This document shows, one piece after another, positions 1-8,842 of a stretch of 64,000 nt of DNA (its first letter is position 1; every line of letters starts with the position of its first letter). The position numbers and the translations under genes were made by a program. The notes below the pieces were generated by a model. It saw nothing but the letters and a program-made list of their open reading frames with translations. It was not told the DNA's origin and did no database searches. This stretch comes from Chryseobacterium flavum (GTDB lineage: Bacteria > Bacteroidota > Bacteroidia > Flavobacteriales > Weeksellaceae): assembly GCF_003385595.1 (NCBI RefSeq), contig NZ_QNUE01000005.1:248001-312000 (forward strand), in the 5' to 3' direction.

Positions 1-692
1 GGAGAGGCTGGTTCTACGGAACAGATCCTGTGGATATTGCTATTGATAAAGTAACGGTATCTACCCCCGATCTGAATACTCCGCCTAAAGAAGCAAAAGA
101 AATAAAATATCAGGTTGAAAAACCATTGGTAAACAGCTTTGAGGATATTTCGAAAATCAGAAACAGGGAAGACAAGAATATTACTTTCTATGTAGAGAAA
201 GACAAAGATGCGCAGGATTTTTATTACCGGTACGACAGAGGACAGGAACAAGTTGACAATAATAAAGAATACAGCATCAGAACTGAGGAAGGCTCTTCAC
301 TGAGTGCAAAGGATAAAGACAAGTTTAAAAATATTACCGCTTATCAGATAGACTTTGCCAATAAAGGAGGACTGGTAATGCCAATCATCCTTGAGTTCAC
401 CTTTGAAGATGGGACAAAAGCATATGACAAATCTTCTGCTCAGATATGGAGGCTTAATGAACAGAAAGTTTCAAAAACATACTATTTCGACAAAAAATTA
501 AAGTCAATCCAGCTCGATCCGATGAGAGAAACAGCAGACATAGATACTTCAAACAACTTCTGGAGCAGCAACGGAACAAATACTGAAGTTTCAAAATTCC
601 AGCTCTTCAAACAAAAGCAGGAAGGAGGTCCTGTAAGAGGAGGCTCCACCGGAAAAGTAAATCCTATGCAGGCTGCCGGAAAGAAATCATAA
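1..692 (+). CDS. M1 family metallopeptidase, C-terminal part (5' end outside window)
   Basis: The reading frame is open from base 3 at the window edge (it reads RGWFYGTDPVDIAID) to the stop at 690-692, so the true start lies upstream. About 229 residues are visible. The RGWFYGTDP segment, the FEDGT motif and the LDP..ETADID..NNFW stretch are typical of the C-terminal region of Bacteroidota M1 aminopeptidases. The zinc-binding HExxH domain lies outside the window and cannot be checked. The low-complexity Gly/Pro/Lys tail is common in these secreted or envelope peptidases. An intrinsic terminator follows 6 bases after the stop. The family call is fairly sure; substrate preference cannot be read from this fragment. 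Confidence 0.75.
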   Translation, partial: RGWFYGTDPVDIAIDKVTVSTPDLNTPPKEAKEIKYQVEKPLVNSFEDISKIRNREDKNITFYVEKDKDAQDFYYRYDRGQEQVDNNKEYSIRTEEGSSLSAKDKDKFKNITAYQIDFANKGGLVMPIILEFTFEDGTKAYDKSSAQIWRLNEQKVSKTYYFDKKLKSIQLDPMRETADIDTSNNFWSSNGTNTEVSKFQLFKQKQEGGPVRGGSTGKVNPMQAAGKKS

Positions 693-698
693 ATAAAA

Positions 699-723
699 AA
701 ACTGCCTTAAGGCAGTTTTTTTA
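699..723 (+). terminator. intrinsic terminator after M1 peptidase
   Basis: An 8-bp perfect stem (AAACTGCC / GGCAGTTT) with a TTAA loop at 699-718 is followed by a run of T to 723. Confidence 0.85.
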
Positions 724-1034
724 TTGTGTATTTATTATTTATCTCTTTAGTCTCAAAACGGTCAGATCCAGACTCCTGCTTGCTTACTTTATTTTTACTT
801 TAAACAGATTTGAAAAAATCGCTGACAGATATTGTCCTTCTTTCCAGCATTGACCGTTTTATGAATGAGACCCGTTCTGTAACCAACCTTATAGAAATTG
901 TAGTGGCCGGAACTGTTATTTCAAAGCTCACCCGCAAAAAGGCTTTCATTATCTGATAATATCGAAAATTCTGAAAAAGCATCATACCACTGTAACATTC
1001 TGAAAATCAACACTACTTATTGTTTAAAAAGACC
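724..1034. other. intergenic stretch, no convincing gene
   Basis: About 310 bases between a terminator and the next secreted-protein gene. A 48-codon plus-strand frame opens with TTG at 810 directly after an in-frame stop region and closes at 956; it has no ATG and no recognised family. An overlapping minus-strand frame (800-985) looks like its shadow. I see no promoter motif of the TAnnTTTG kind here. Confidence 0.4.
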
Positions 1035-1757
1035 ATGAAAATATTTCTTTTCCTTTTAGCAATGAGCAGTACTCATTTCTTTTCACAAAAGTTACTGACT
1101 CCCGGAAATACCGGGATTGATTCCCGATTGATAAAAGATGAAGTTTCCAAAGCCATCTGGTATGCTGAAAATGCGCGTCAGAAAATTGAAATTGGCAGTA
1201 TTACCACCCAGCTTCAGAGATTAAATACAACGGATCTGCTGATCAGGACGATTGTAGAAATGAAACAGCTGCCCAATGCAAAATGGACAGATTCCACTAT
1301 TGTTAAGTTTTCAGATTTTTCACCGGTCTACCATTCATCCTATAATGCAATGAGAGATATGGTTCTCAGATCCGGAAAGAATACAGTTACCGGATATTAC
1401 CTGGATAAAAAAACAGCAAAAAAAGACCTCATTGACATTCCTGCCACAGGCTACTTTGACAGCAGCAGTTATCCGGCTCTGATACGGTTCCTGCCTTTAC
1501 AGGAAAAGTATACTGCAGAGCTCTCTATTTTTGATTATAACCCGAATGCCGCTAAAAAAGGGATAATGAAGGCGTATGTGCAAAGTACAGGAAAAGGGAA
1601 TTACCTGAACAAGGATGTATGGATCGTAAAGACCACCGATGATATTTCGGATAAGACAGCCACTGTCACCTATTATATTGACACCACAACACGCAGGATC
1701 CTGAAACAGGATATGGAAACAGCAGGAAGAAAAATGTCCCTGGAAACTGTTGAATAG
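1035..1757 (+). CDS. secreted hypothetical protein (DUF3108/LolA-like fold suspected)
   Basis: A 240-residue protein starting with a clear signal peptide (KIFLFLLAMSSTHFFS, cleavage before Gln about residue 17). The ATG at 1035 was preferred over a TTG five codons upstream because it starts the signal peptide. The mature part is a mixed beta protein with the pattern tyr-lys-ala-y-v near the C-terminus (VWIVKTTDD, TVTYYIDTTTRRILKQD). This recalls the antiparallel sheet of DUF3108 or outer-membrane-lipoprotein-sorting proteins, where a conjugate such as a sugar or lipid is bound. That is an impression from pattern only; no catalytic residues are evident. It stands alone, upstream of a small peptide gene. 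Function unknown, likely periplasmic or outer-membrane associated. Confidence 0.6.
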   Translation: MKIFLFLLAMSSTHFFSQKLLTPGNTGIDSRLIKDEVSKAIWYAENARQKIEIGSITTQLQRLNTTDLLIRTIVEMKQLPNAKWTDSTIVKFSDFSPVYHSSYNAMRDMVLRSGKNTVTGYYLDKKTAKKDLIDIPATGYFDSSSYPALIRFLPLQEKYTAELSIFDYNPNAAKKGIMKAYVQSTGKGNYLNKDVWIVKTTDDISDKTATVTYYIDTTTRRILKQDMETAGRKMSLETVE

Positions 1758-1856
1758 CAGATCTTAATTCCGTTAAACACTAACAGCCAGACCAATACAT
1801 ATACAAATCACTACAAATCGTCTACACACAACAGTGATATATCCGTTAAAAAGATC

Positions 1857-1864
1857 TATCTTTG
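1857..1864 (+). promoter_or_regulatory. possible Bacteroidota -7 box for the small peptide gene
   Basis: TATCTTTG matches TAnnTTTG about 75 bases before the small peptide start. No clear TTG element lies 17-23 bases upstream, so this is weak. Confidence 0.3.
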
Positions 1865-1940
1865 ATCTGCCATCAGATACGAATTGTCAAAAACCTGATT
1901 GACATAAAATGTTCAGGAATCCAAAACTAAAATATTACTT

Positions 1941-2081
1941 ATGAAAAATGCCAAATTACTAAGCAGAGATGCTCAGAAAACAGTTAGTGGCGGAAATGCA
2001 ACCGCCAGACTTGTATGCTGCGAACGAGATGATAGCGGAAAATGTATCCTTTGGATTGGACCGGGACAACACTGCCCTTAG
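1941..2081 (+). CDS. double-glycine-leader small peptide (bacteriocin-like precursor)
   Basis: A 46-residue open frame, ATG at 1941 to TAG at 2079-2081. The N-terminal half (MKNAKLLSRDAQKTVSGG) has the shape of a double-glycine leader, with Gly-Gly at residues 17-18. The remaining 28 residues carry four cysteines (26, 27, 35, 45). Peptides of this build are frequent in Chryseobacterium, and such leaders are normally cut and exported by C39-peptidase ABC transporters; no such transporter is in the window. The gene has its own strong terminator 27 bases downstream, which supports it being a real transcription unit. A second peptide with the same layout is encoded at 43080-43247. Role (bacteriocin, signal or cyclised product) unknown. 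Confidence 0.65.
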   Translation: MKNAKLLSRDAQKTVSGGNATARLVCCERDDSGKCILWIGPGQHCP

Positions 2082-2108
2082 TCTGATCTTTTCATAACAA
2101 TTCAGATC

Positions 2109-2134
2109 AAGCCGGGAGTTTTCCGGCTTTTTTT
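2109..2134 (+). terminator. intrinsic terminator after small peptide gene
   Basis: Stem AAGCCGG / CCGGCTT (2109-2115 with 2123-2129), 7-base loop, T run to 2134. Confidence 0.85.
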
Positions 2135-2245
2135 CTGCCAAATTTTCACACTTGAAAATAAAAAATCTGCCATTTCATCCATCACAGTCTCATGGCATAC
2201 ATTTAGAGAATTACAAGACAGAAATAATTAAAAAATAAATATATT

Positions 2246-2524
2246 ATGTCAGTAAACTTTAAACCATTGGCAGACAGAGTTCTGGTAGAGCCAATCGCAG
2301 CAGAAACTAAAACAGCTTCAGGTATTATTATCCCGGATACTGCAAAGGAAAAGCCGCAAGAAGGTACTGTAGTGGCAGTAGGTCCTGGTAAAAAAGATGA
2401 ACCTACAACAGTTCAGGTAGGTGACAAAGTTCTTTATGGAAAATATTCAGGTTCTGAATTAAAGTTGGATGGAAAAGATTATTTAATCGTAAGAGAGTCT
2501 GACTTATTGGGAATCATTGGGTAA
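2246..2524 (+). CDS. groES: co-chaperonin GroES (Cpn10)
   Basis: A 92-residue protein, the normal length for GroES. The N-terminal [10 protein letters not shown] motif, the mobile loop region (residues about 17-32, [18 protein letters not shown]) and the closing [13 protein letters not shown] strand are all present. GroES caps the GroEL cylinder and closes the folding chamber in the cytoplasm. It is the first gene of the groESL operon, but here a four-helix-bundle gene separates it from groEL. No CIRCE repeat is visible upstream, so regulation by HrcA is not supported; a stretch TACATTTA near 2197 only partly matches a -7 box. Confidence 0.97.
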   Translation: MSVNFKPLADRVLVEPIAAETKTASGIIIPDTAKEKPQEGTVVAVGPGKKDEPTTVQVGDKVLYGKYSGSELKLDGKDYLIVRESDLLGIIG

Positions 2525-2557
2525 AAGCAGCAGGCATTAAGCTATAAGCAGTAGGCA
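2525..2557. repeat. AGC/TAAGC-rich spacer flanking the inserted four-helix-bundle gene (left)
   Basis: The spacer is built of short related words (AGCAGCAGGC, TTAAGCTATAAGCAGTAGGC). Similar words recur at 2930-2970 on the other side of the inserted gene. Exact unit boundaries cannot be set by eye. Confidence 0.4.
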
Positions 2558-2917
2558 ATGAGAGACTACAAAAAATATGATACCTGGAAAATTTCTCATG
2601 AATTGGTAAAAGAAATTTATATTATTTCTGAAAATTTTCCTAAATCTGAGCTTTTTGGTCTTACTTCTCAAATAAGAAGGGCAGCTGTTTCTATTCCTAC
2701 CAATATCGCAGAAGGCTGTGGTAGATCCACAGATAAAGAATTTGCAAGATTTATAGAAATAAGTATAGGTTCTACAAACGAAACCGAATATCTTCTTTTT
2801 CTTTCTTGTGATTTAGGATTTACTTCTGAAGATAAAATAGCAGCACTTAATGCAACGCTCAATTTAACCCGACAAAAACTTATACAACTTAGAAAAAAAT
2901 TATTAAATAATAATTAA
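2558..2917 (+). CDS. four helix bundle protein (S23 / 23S rRNA intervening-sequence type)
   Basis: A 119-residue protein with the family hallmarks: the DTWKISHELVKEIY opening helix, SQIRRAAVSIPTNIAEGCGR in the middle (residues about 42-62) and a FIEISIGSTNETEYLL helix. This family was first found encoded in intervening sequences inside 23S rRNA genes and is now known as scattered orphan genes; its function is unsettled, possibly RNA or protein binding. Here it sits between groES and groEL on the same strand, 33 bases after groES and 55 before groEL. It is flanked on both sides by low-complexity sequence rich in AGC/TTAAGC/TATAGC words. The arrangement suggests insertion as a small mobile or semi-mobile unit and co-transcription with the chaperonins. 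Confidence 0.9.
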   Translation: MRDYKKYDTWKISHELVKEIYIISENFPKSELFGLTSQIRRAAVSIPTNIAEGCGRSTDKEFARFIEISIGSTNETEYLLFLSCDLGFTSEDKIAALNATLNLTRQKLIQLRKKLLNNN

Positions 2918-2925
2918 TTGCTAAA

Positions 2926-4718
<1,793 letters not shown>

Positions 4719-4817
4719 CAAATAGATAGGTAAAATCTAAACAACATTAGCGCAATTGTGTATGTATGATATTTGCACAATGCATAATTTTTTTGTTAGT
4801 CCTAATTTTATAACAAT

Positions 4818-5612
4818 ATGACAAAAGAAGAAATTTTAGAAGCAATTTCAAAATCAGGTTATTTATTTGAATCAGAAATCGTTAAACATTTATCAAATTC
4901 CGGATATTTTGTGGATTCAAATGTTGTATTTAAAGATCCTTTAACTTTAAAAAATAGAGAAATTGATATTGTTGCTGAAACTTATGACAATACCGAAATG
5001 GGACTTTCTACAAAAATCCGATATTTTTTTGAACTTAAAAATAATTCTTATCCCCTGGTTCTATTAACAGAATTACAATTTAATCCTAATACACCTGAAG
5101 AAATTATAAAAGAAATTATAACAGTTCCTCAGAATATTAAATATGATTTATCCGATGGATATTGGAATGATTTACAGTATAATAATTTTCCATTATTTAC
5201 TCAATATTGTTCATTTATAAAAAAAGGGAACAACGAAATTATGGCAACCCATCCAGACGAATTATATACAAGTTTAAATAAACTATGTTGGTATTGCGAA
5301 GATGAATTTAGAAATCATATGGAATTATTTGATGAAATGAGCACAAAATATTTTAGACATTGGCTATATCTTCCTGTTCTGCTTATCAATGATGATTTAT
5401 ATGAATTAACAATTGAAGATGGAAAATCTCAATTACAAGAAGTTCCATTCTCGAAATTAATGGTAAATTTTCACTATAATGATAACCCTACTTCGACAAT
5501 AATATATGTTGTAACAAAATCATATTTAAATGAATTCTTACAAGATATGAATATACTTGAACAAAAAATTTCGAATGAAATGAGAGCTGCTGTAAATGGA
5601 AACTACAGCTAA
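4818..5612 (+). CDS. PD-(D/E)XK nuclease-like protein of an accessory cassette
   Basis: A 264-residue protein of an A+T-rich gene. The N-terminal 80 residues fit a restriction-endonuclease-like core: helix with E20 (FESEIVKHL), then REID with Asp50 and YFFELKN with Glu72-Leu-Lys74, the usual D...ExK spacing. The rest is unrecognised, with two aromatic Cys segments (CWYCED) near residue 155. Such proteins cut DNA or act in defence and repair; that role is inferred from the motif only. The gene is alone between two copies of the groEL 3' end, and its last codons spell NGNYS followed by TAACA. In my memory that ending is common in Bacteroidota cassette genes. It is likely horizontally acquired. 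Confidence 0.6.
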   Translation: MTKEEILEAISKSGYLFESEIVKHLSNSGYFVDSNVVFKDPLTLKNREIDIVAETYDNTEMGLSTKIRYFFELKNNSYPLVLLTELQFNPNTPEEIIKEIITVPQNIKYDLSDGYWNDLQYNNFPLFTQYCSFIKKGNNEIMATHPDELYTSLNKLCWYCEDEFRNHMELFDEMSTKYFRHWLYLPVLLINDDLYELTIEDGKSQLQEVPFSKLMVNFHYNDNPTSTIIYVVTKSYLNEFLQDMNILEQKISNEMRAAVNGNYS

Positions 5613-5626
5613 CATTGTATTGGCAA

Positions 5627-5820
5627 ATGTGAGGCTAAACCTTGAAGTAAAAAAAAGACGAACCAGCTATGCCAATGGATGGTAGAATGCCTGGAATGAT
5701 GTAGTAGCAAGTCGCTAAGACAAATTTAATATATAAACCGTTATGCTTTTGTGGAGCGGTTTTTTTTTATGGTTTTCCGTAAAGAAATGTTATTAATTTA
5801 TCAATATATTTAATGATATA
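5627..5820 (+). repeat. direct repeat copy B: degraded groEL 3' end and terminator
   Basis: A second copy of the groEL tail. AAGACGAACCAGCTATGCCA, TGGAATGATGTAGTAG, CTAAGACAAATTTAATATA, a CGGTT terminator, ATGGTTTTCCGTAA and ATATTTAATGAT occur in the same order as at 4530-4718. A one-base insertion in the A run after GAAGT breaks the frame, and the two Gly codons of the tail are changed, so it is a non-coding remnant. Together the copies bracket the nuclease gene. Confidence 0.85.
5736..5768 (+). terminator. degraded second copy of the groEL terminator
   Basis: AACCG (5736-5740) pairs with CGGTT (5757-5761), followed by eight T. The upper stem is weaker than in copy A. Confidence 0.5.
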
Positions 5821-5937
5821 AAATCATAGAGTAAAGGTAATTTACTCCTTTAAACTTTTAAAATAGTTACAGGAAATCTTGTGCAATGTGCAAGATATTG
5901 TCAAAACATTATTCAACAATTCAACAAACTTAAGCAT

Positions 5938-6402
5938 ATGAAATTAGCCATTGTAATTGAAGGAGCTCAAAGCTCAGGAAAAACCTCTACCATATTACAT
6001 TTTATAAATCAATATCAAAATCGAAAATTAAATGTAATGCGTTCTGGTTGGCAAAATATTTTTATAAACCCACATTTTCAAAATCTAAAAATCAATCCAT
6101 ATGTAATTTCATCATCTCCATCTGAGTCTGACAAACAATTAATTCAAAGATTTAATAAATGGTCTATTTTGCCCGATTTGATTATTATGGCAGAGCAGAA
6201 TGGAGGAAAACATTACTCAAATACAATGACTTTCCTCAATGCTAATGGTTACTCAATAAATACATTTGTAATTAATAATATAAATGGATCTTTAAATTGG
6301 GAAAGATTTGATTCCAGCAATAAAGCGGCAAAACTAACTACAAGAGCAAATGAAATTATGGATTCAATAATCTTTTTTATAAAAACAAATAATATTATAT
6401 AA
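5938..6402 (+). CDS. small P-loop NTPase-like protein
   Basis: A 154-residue protein beginning MKLAIVIEGAQSSGKTSTIL, a Walker A motif (G9xxxxGK15T16) right at the N-terminus. An in-frame GTG 19 codons upstream is less likely because the P-loop strand starts normally at this ATG. A later ILPDLIIMAEQNGG segment (about residue 78) may be the Walker B strand (LPDLIIMAE), and the C-terminal FVINNINGSLNWERF stretch could be a base-recognition region. The build resembles small nucleotide kinases or DNA-packaging-like P-loops, but no family is recognised. It lies 87 bases upstream of the next island gene, probably one transcript, and is A+T-rich like its neighbours. Function unknown. Confidence 0.6.
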   Translation: MKLAIVIEGAQSSGKTSTILHFINQYQNRKLNVMRSGWQNIFINPHFQNLKINPYVISSSPSESDKQLIQRFNKWSILPDLIIMAEQNGGKHYSNTMTFLNANGYSINTFVINNINGSLNWERFDSSNKAAKLTTRANEIMDSIIFFIKTNNII

Positions 6403-6489
6403 TAACCTACTACATAAAACCCTATTCTCTTAGCAAGTGTAAGGCTAGGAAGATTAGAAAATAAAGTTTTAATCAACTATAGACCATAA

Positions 6490-7131
6490 ATGAAAACTGA
6501 AATTAGCAAAATTATTAAAGACGAGAATCTTAAAGGTTTAGTGACTGATATTAATGAAGTTTTTCTAGACTCATTCTTAGAAAGTGGTATAATAAAAGAT
6601 ATCCCAATTTTAGGATTAGTATCTAAGGTAATTAATATTGGCAATACAATTCAAGAAAGGCTTTATACAAAGAAATTATTGACATTTTTAAAACAGCTTG
6701 AAGATACAAAGCCAGAAGATAGAGAAAAAGAGATTAATAAAATAGATGAAAATAAAAACTATAAAACTAAAGTAGGTGAAAAATTACTATACATTATTAA
6801 CGAAGCTGATGATTGTGAAAAAGCTGAATATATTGGAGTTTTATTCAAATGGTTTTTAGAACAGGAACTTTCTTATTTAGATTTTATTAGATGTGTAAAT
6901 TGTATTAATAAAACTAATATTATTGATTTAAATTTTTTTATTAAAGAAGATTTTATTGAAAGCTATATCAATTCCAACATTGAAAATTATTTAAATACTG
7001 GATTAATAAATCAGGAATATAAAAATCCGTTAAATGAAAGTAATAAAAATAGATTAATCACTTATGAAAAAGCACAAATAAAATATAATATTTCTAGAGT
7101 TGGAATCTATATTAGAAAATATTTAAAATAA
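6490..7131 (+). CDS. helical protein of unknown function, accessory island
   Basis: A 213-residue, very A+T-rich gene (the 60 bases at 6901-6960 contain only six G or C). The N-terminal part, GLVTDINEVFLDSFLESGIIKDIPILGLVSKVINIG, with a short hydrophobic IPILG turn, followed by basic and acidic helices (YTKKLLTFLKQLEDTKPEDREKEINKI), matches a widespread family of uncharacterised bacterial proteins that I remember from accessory and defence regions. The rest is predicted helical (ILFKWFLEQELSYLDFIRCVNCI). No enzyme motif is visible. It lies between the P-loop gene and the HNH-like gene on the same strand, with 87- and 58-base spacers, so a shared transcript is plausible. Confidence 0.55.
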   Translation: MKTEISKIIKDENLKGLVTDINEVFLDSFLESGIIKDIPILGLVSKVINIGNTIQERLYTKKLLTFLKQLEDTKPEDREKEINKIDENKNYKTKVGEKLLYIINEADDCEKAEYIGVLFKWFLEQELSYLDFIRCVNCINKTNIIDLNFFIKEDFIESYINSNIENYLNTGLINQEYKNPLNESNKNRLITYEKAQIKYNISRVGIYIRKYLK

Positions 7132-7189
7132 ATAATCCGAATTTTATGAACTTCTGAAAGCAAATTACCTATAAGTTTTAATATAATCT

Positions 7190-8053
7190 ATGAATTTATC
7201 TGACAATATTTTAAATAATTTACAAAATCTTGAAAGCAAATGTTTTTTATGTTTTTGTACTTTAGACAAGTCCAATTCTTCAAAGGAACATGTAATACCT
7301 AAATGGTTATTTAAAAAATTTAAGCACGATGATGATGGAATGAAACTTGGAAACCATACAAATTTAAGATATAAGCAACTTACAATCCCAGCGTGTAAGA
7401 ATTGTAATAATTCTATACTGAGCCAAATTGAGAAAGCTTTCATTTCAATTTTAGATAATTCTTTTAAAAATTTATCGCTAGCAGAAGAATTAATAATTGC
7501 CCAATGGACATTGAAAATAATGCTTGGTACTATTTTGAAAGAAATGTCACTTGAAAAAGACATTAAAAAAGTAGGTAAAAAAATACTTTCATTTGATCAA
7601 GTTAAGGAATTATTACCCCTATTTATTTTACTTCATTCTATTTTCTATGAAACTGAATTAAAAAATAGAAAACCTTGGTCTTTGTTTATAACAAGTTTTG
7701 AAACTGAAAATTATGATTATCACTCACATTCATTTTTTAAAACAGCGAGCTTTAAATTCGGAAAAATAGGGTTCATTATAACATTTGATGATAGTTCATT
7801 TTATCAGGTAGCAGCTCAAAATTTTGAATTTAATAAATTAAGTGATATGCGATTTATTGAATTAACATATACTTTTTTTGCTCTAAGAAATTCTGAGACT
7901 AAAATTCTAATATCGAAAAAAGAATTGATTGCTAATAAATTAATAATTTCAAGTAAAAAACACTATCACAAACCAAAAATAGCTTATAGTACAAAGTATA
8001 AAAATACACTAAACTATTTGTTAAATGTTCACAAAATGAGATTTAACAAATAA
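7190..8053 (+). CDS. HNH-like zinc-finger nuclease protein
   Basis: A 287-residue protein. C18-x2-C21, the EHVIPKWL motif (Glu33, His34) and C69-x2-C72-Asn73 form the treble-clef pattern of HNH endonuclease-like proteins in which two CxxC pairs hold zinc and the EH(V/I)(I/P) strand carries the catalytic His. The long C-terminal part is unassigned and rich in Phe, Ile and Lys. HNH proteins of this kind cut DNA and are frequent in defence and mobile regions; the actual target is unknown. It is the last plus-strand gene of the island and faces the XRE gene across two small hairpins. A+T-rich composition supports transfer. Confidence 0.65.
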   Translation: MNLSDNILNNLQNLESKCFLCFCTLDKSNSSKEHVIPKWLFKKFKHDDDGMKLGNHTNLRYKQLTIPACKNCNNSILSQIEKAFISILDNSFKNLSLAEELIIAQWTLKIMLGTILKEMSLEKDIKKVGKKILSFDQVKELLPLFILLHSIFYETELKNRKPWSLFITSFETENYDYHSHSFFKTASFKFGKIGFIITFDDSSFYQVAAQNFEFNKLSDMRFIELTYTFFALRNSETKILISKKELIANKLIISSKKHYHKPKIAYSTKYKNTLNYLLNVHKMRFNK

Positions 8054-8072
8054 ATTCTAAATCCCCCGCTGC

Positions 8073-8122
8073 TCAAAGTTTTCCGACTTTGATCCAATAA
8101 ACCCGAAGTCTAAAGACTTCGG
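8073..8122. terminator. bidirectional hairpins between convergent HNH and XRE genes
   Basis: Two stems: TCAAAGT / ACTTTGA (8073-8079 with 8086-8092) and CCGAAGTCT / AGACTTCGG (8103-8111 with 8114-8122), the latter followed by TTTTTA after a short gap. They lie between convergent genes and could stop both. Confidence 0.55.
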
Positions 8123-8132
8123 AGATTAGTTT

Positions 8133-8357
8133 TTATTCTATTTTAAAATCAAATAATTCCTGAGGATGAACTTCTAAGCCTTTGGCCAGTTCTTGTATCG
8201 TTGAAATTCTTAAGTCAACCTCTCCTTTTTCTATTTTGCTGATATTACTATGGTCTACATCACATTTTTGAGCTAACTCGCGATAACTTAATCCCAACTT
8301 CTTTCTAAATTTTTCAACTCTTTTTCCAAAAGCTATTCGAAACTCAATTCTATCCAT
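8133..8357 (-). CDS. XRE-family helix-turn-helix regulator
   Basis: A 74-residue single-domain protein. The segment KLGLSYRELAQKCDVDHSNISKIEKGEVDLRISTIQELAKGLEVHPQELF (quoted here only in part) has the classic lambda-Cro/C1 five-helix layout, with the recognition helix around residues 35-43 (VDHSNISKI). Such small XRE proteins act as controllers of restriction-modification, toxin-antitoxin or phage-like units. It is transcribed away from the candidate non-coding RNA promoter at 8414-8446, and TGTAG/CTACA half-sites lie in the shared upstream region. It is the right-hand boundary gene of the A+T-rich island. Confidence 0.85.
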   Translation of the reverse strand: MDRIEFRIAFGKRVEKFRKKLGLSYRELAQKCDVDHSNISKIEKGEVDLRISTIQELAKGLEVHPQELFDFKIE

Positions 8358-8403
8358 TGCAATACCATTATCAGACTAATTTGAAAATTTTACAATAAAA
8401 AAA

Positions 8404-8446
8404 TGTAGTTGAATTGACCTACAATTAAAAAATTATTTTATATTTG
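8404..8446 (+). promoter_or_regulatory. strong Bacteroidota promoter with TGTAG inverted repeat
   Basis: TTG at 8414-8416, a 22-base spacer, and a perfect -7 box TATATTTG at 8439-8446. TGTAG (8404-8408) and CTACA (8419-8423) form an inverted repeat around the TTG element and may be an operator for the divergent XRE protein. Transcription would start near 8452 and read into the structured RNA region. Confidence 0.6.
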
Positions 8447-8451
8447 TACCA

Positions 8452-8842
8452 TAAGCTACAATAAATGTAGCTTTGCGATACTTCAAAGAAATATAGAAGC
8501 TATTGCTTAGAATCTCGCCATTGGAAACTGGTAATTTTTAGGAACGAGACGATAAGCCAGAAGCTCACGGCCTAGGCGTGGGCTCTCTTATCTGTTCCCA
8601 GGTATACCAGTACCTCAATGGCAGATATTGTAGAGTCCCATGCCGTTTTTATTTTCATGCAGTTCTTCTCTTCTACAAATCCCTTTTTCTAAGCCTGCTT
8701 AATCACATAAAGTATCATGACATGTTACAATGGAGTGTACAATCCATTGCGGCCTTCGGGCATTCTAAAACACAAATTTTTCATAAGTTTTTTTACCTGT
8801 GCAGGCAGGAAGCAGAGAAAAGCTTCTCCTGTACAGTTTTTT
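8452..8842 (+). ncRNA. candidate structured non-coding RNA, about 390 nt
   Basis: Promoter and terminator frame a stretch with no credible gene. A 5' hairpin AAGCTACA / TGTAGCTT (8453-8460 with 8466-8473) opens it. A 106-nt rod follows with five nested helices: GCCATTG/CAATGGC (8517-8523, 8616-8622), ACTGGTA/TACCAGT (8527-8533, 8605-8611), GGAAC/GTTCC (8541-8545, 8594-8598), GATAAG/CTTATC (8551-8556, 8587-8592) and AGC.CACG/CGTG.GCT (8562-8569, 8577-8584). Further on are CAATGGA/TCCATTG (8728-8734, 8743-8749), a GCC-TTCG-GGC tetraloop, and the terminator. The interrupted rod recalls 6S RNA; RNase P and tmRNA signatures are absent. The exact 3' end and whether one or two RNAs are made are unknown. 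An 88-codon frame at 8578-8844 overlaps the rod and is probably fortuitous. Confidence 0.6.
8797..8842 (+). terminator. intrinsic terminator of the candidate ncRNA
   Basis: A long stem with small internal loops: CTGT, CAGG and GGAAGC pair with GCTT, CCTG and ACAG across 8797-8836, then six T. Confidence 0.7.

Noticed and set aside
800..985. 61-codon minus-strand frame
   Set aside because: No family, overlaps an equally plausible plus-strand frame, no promoter or start context; taken as chance.
8439..8842. Retron or RNase P or tmRNA identity for the structured RNA
   Set aside because: No reverse transcriptase gene is near, and the conserved sequence signatures of RNase P RNA and tmRNA are absent.
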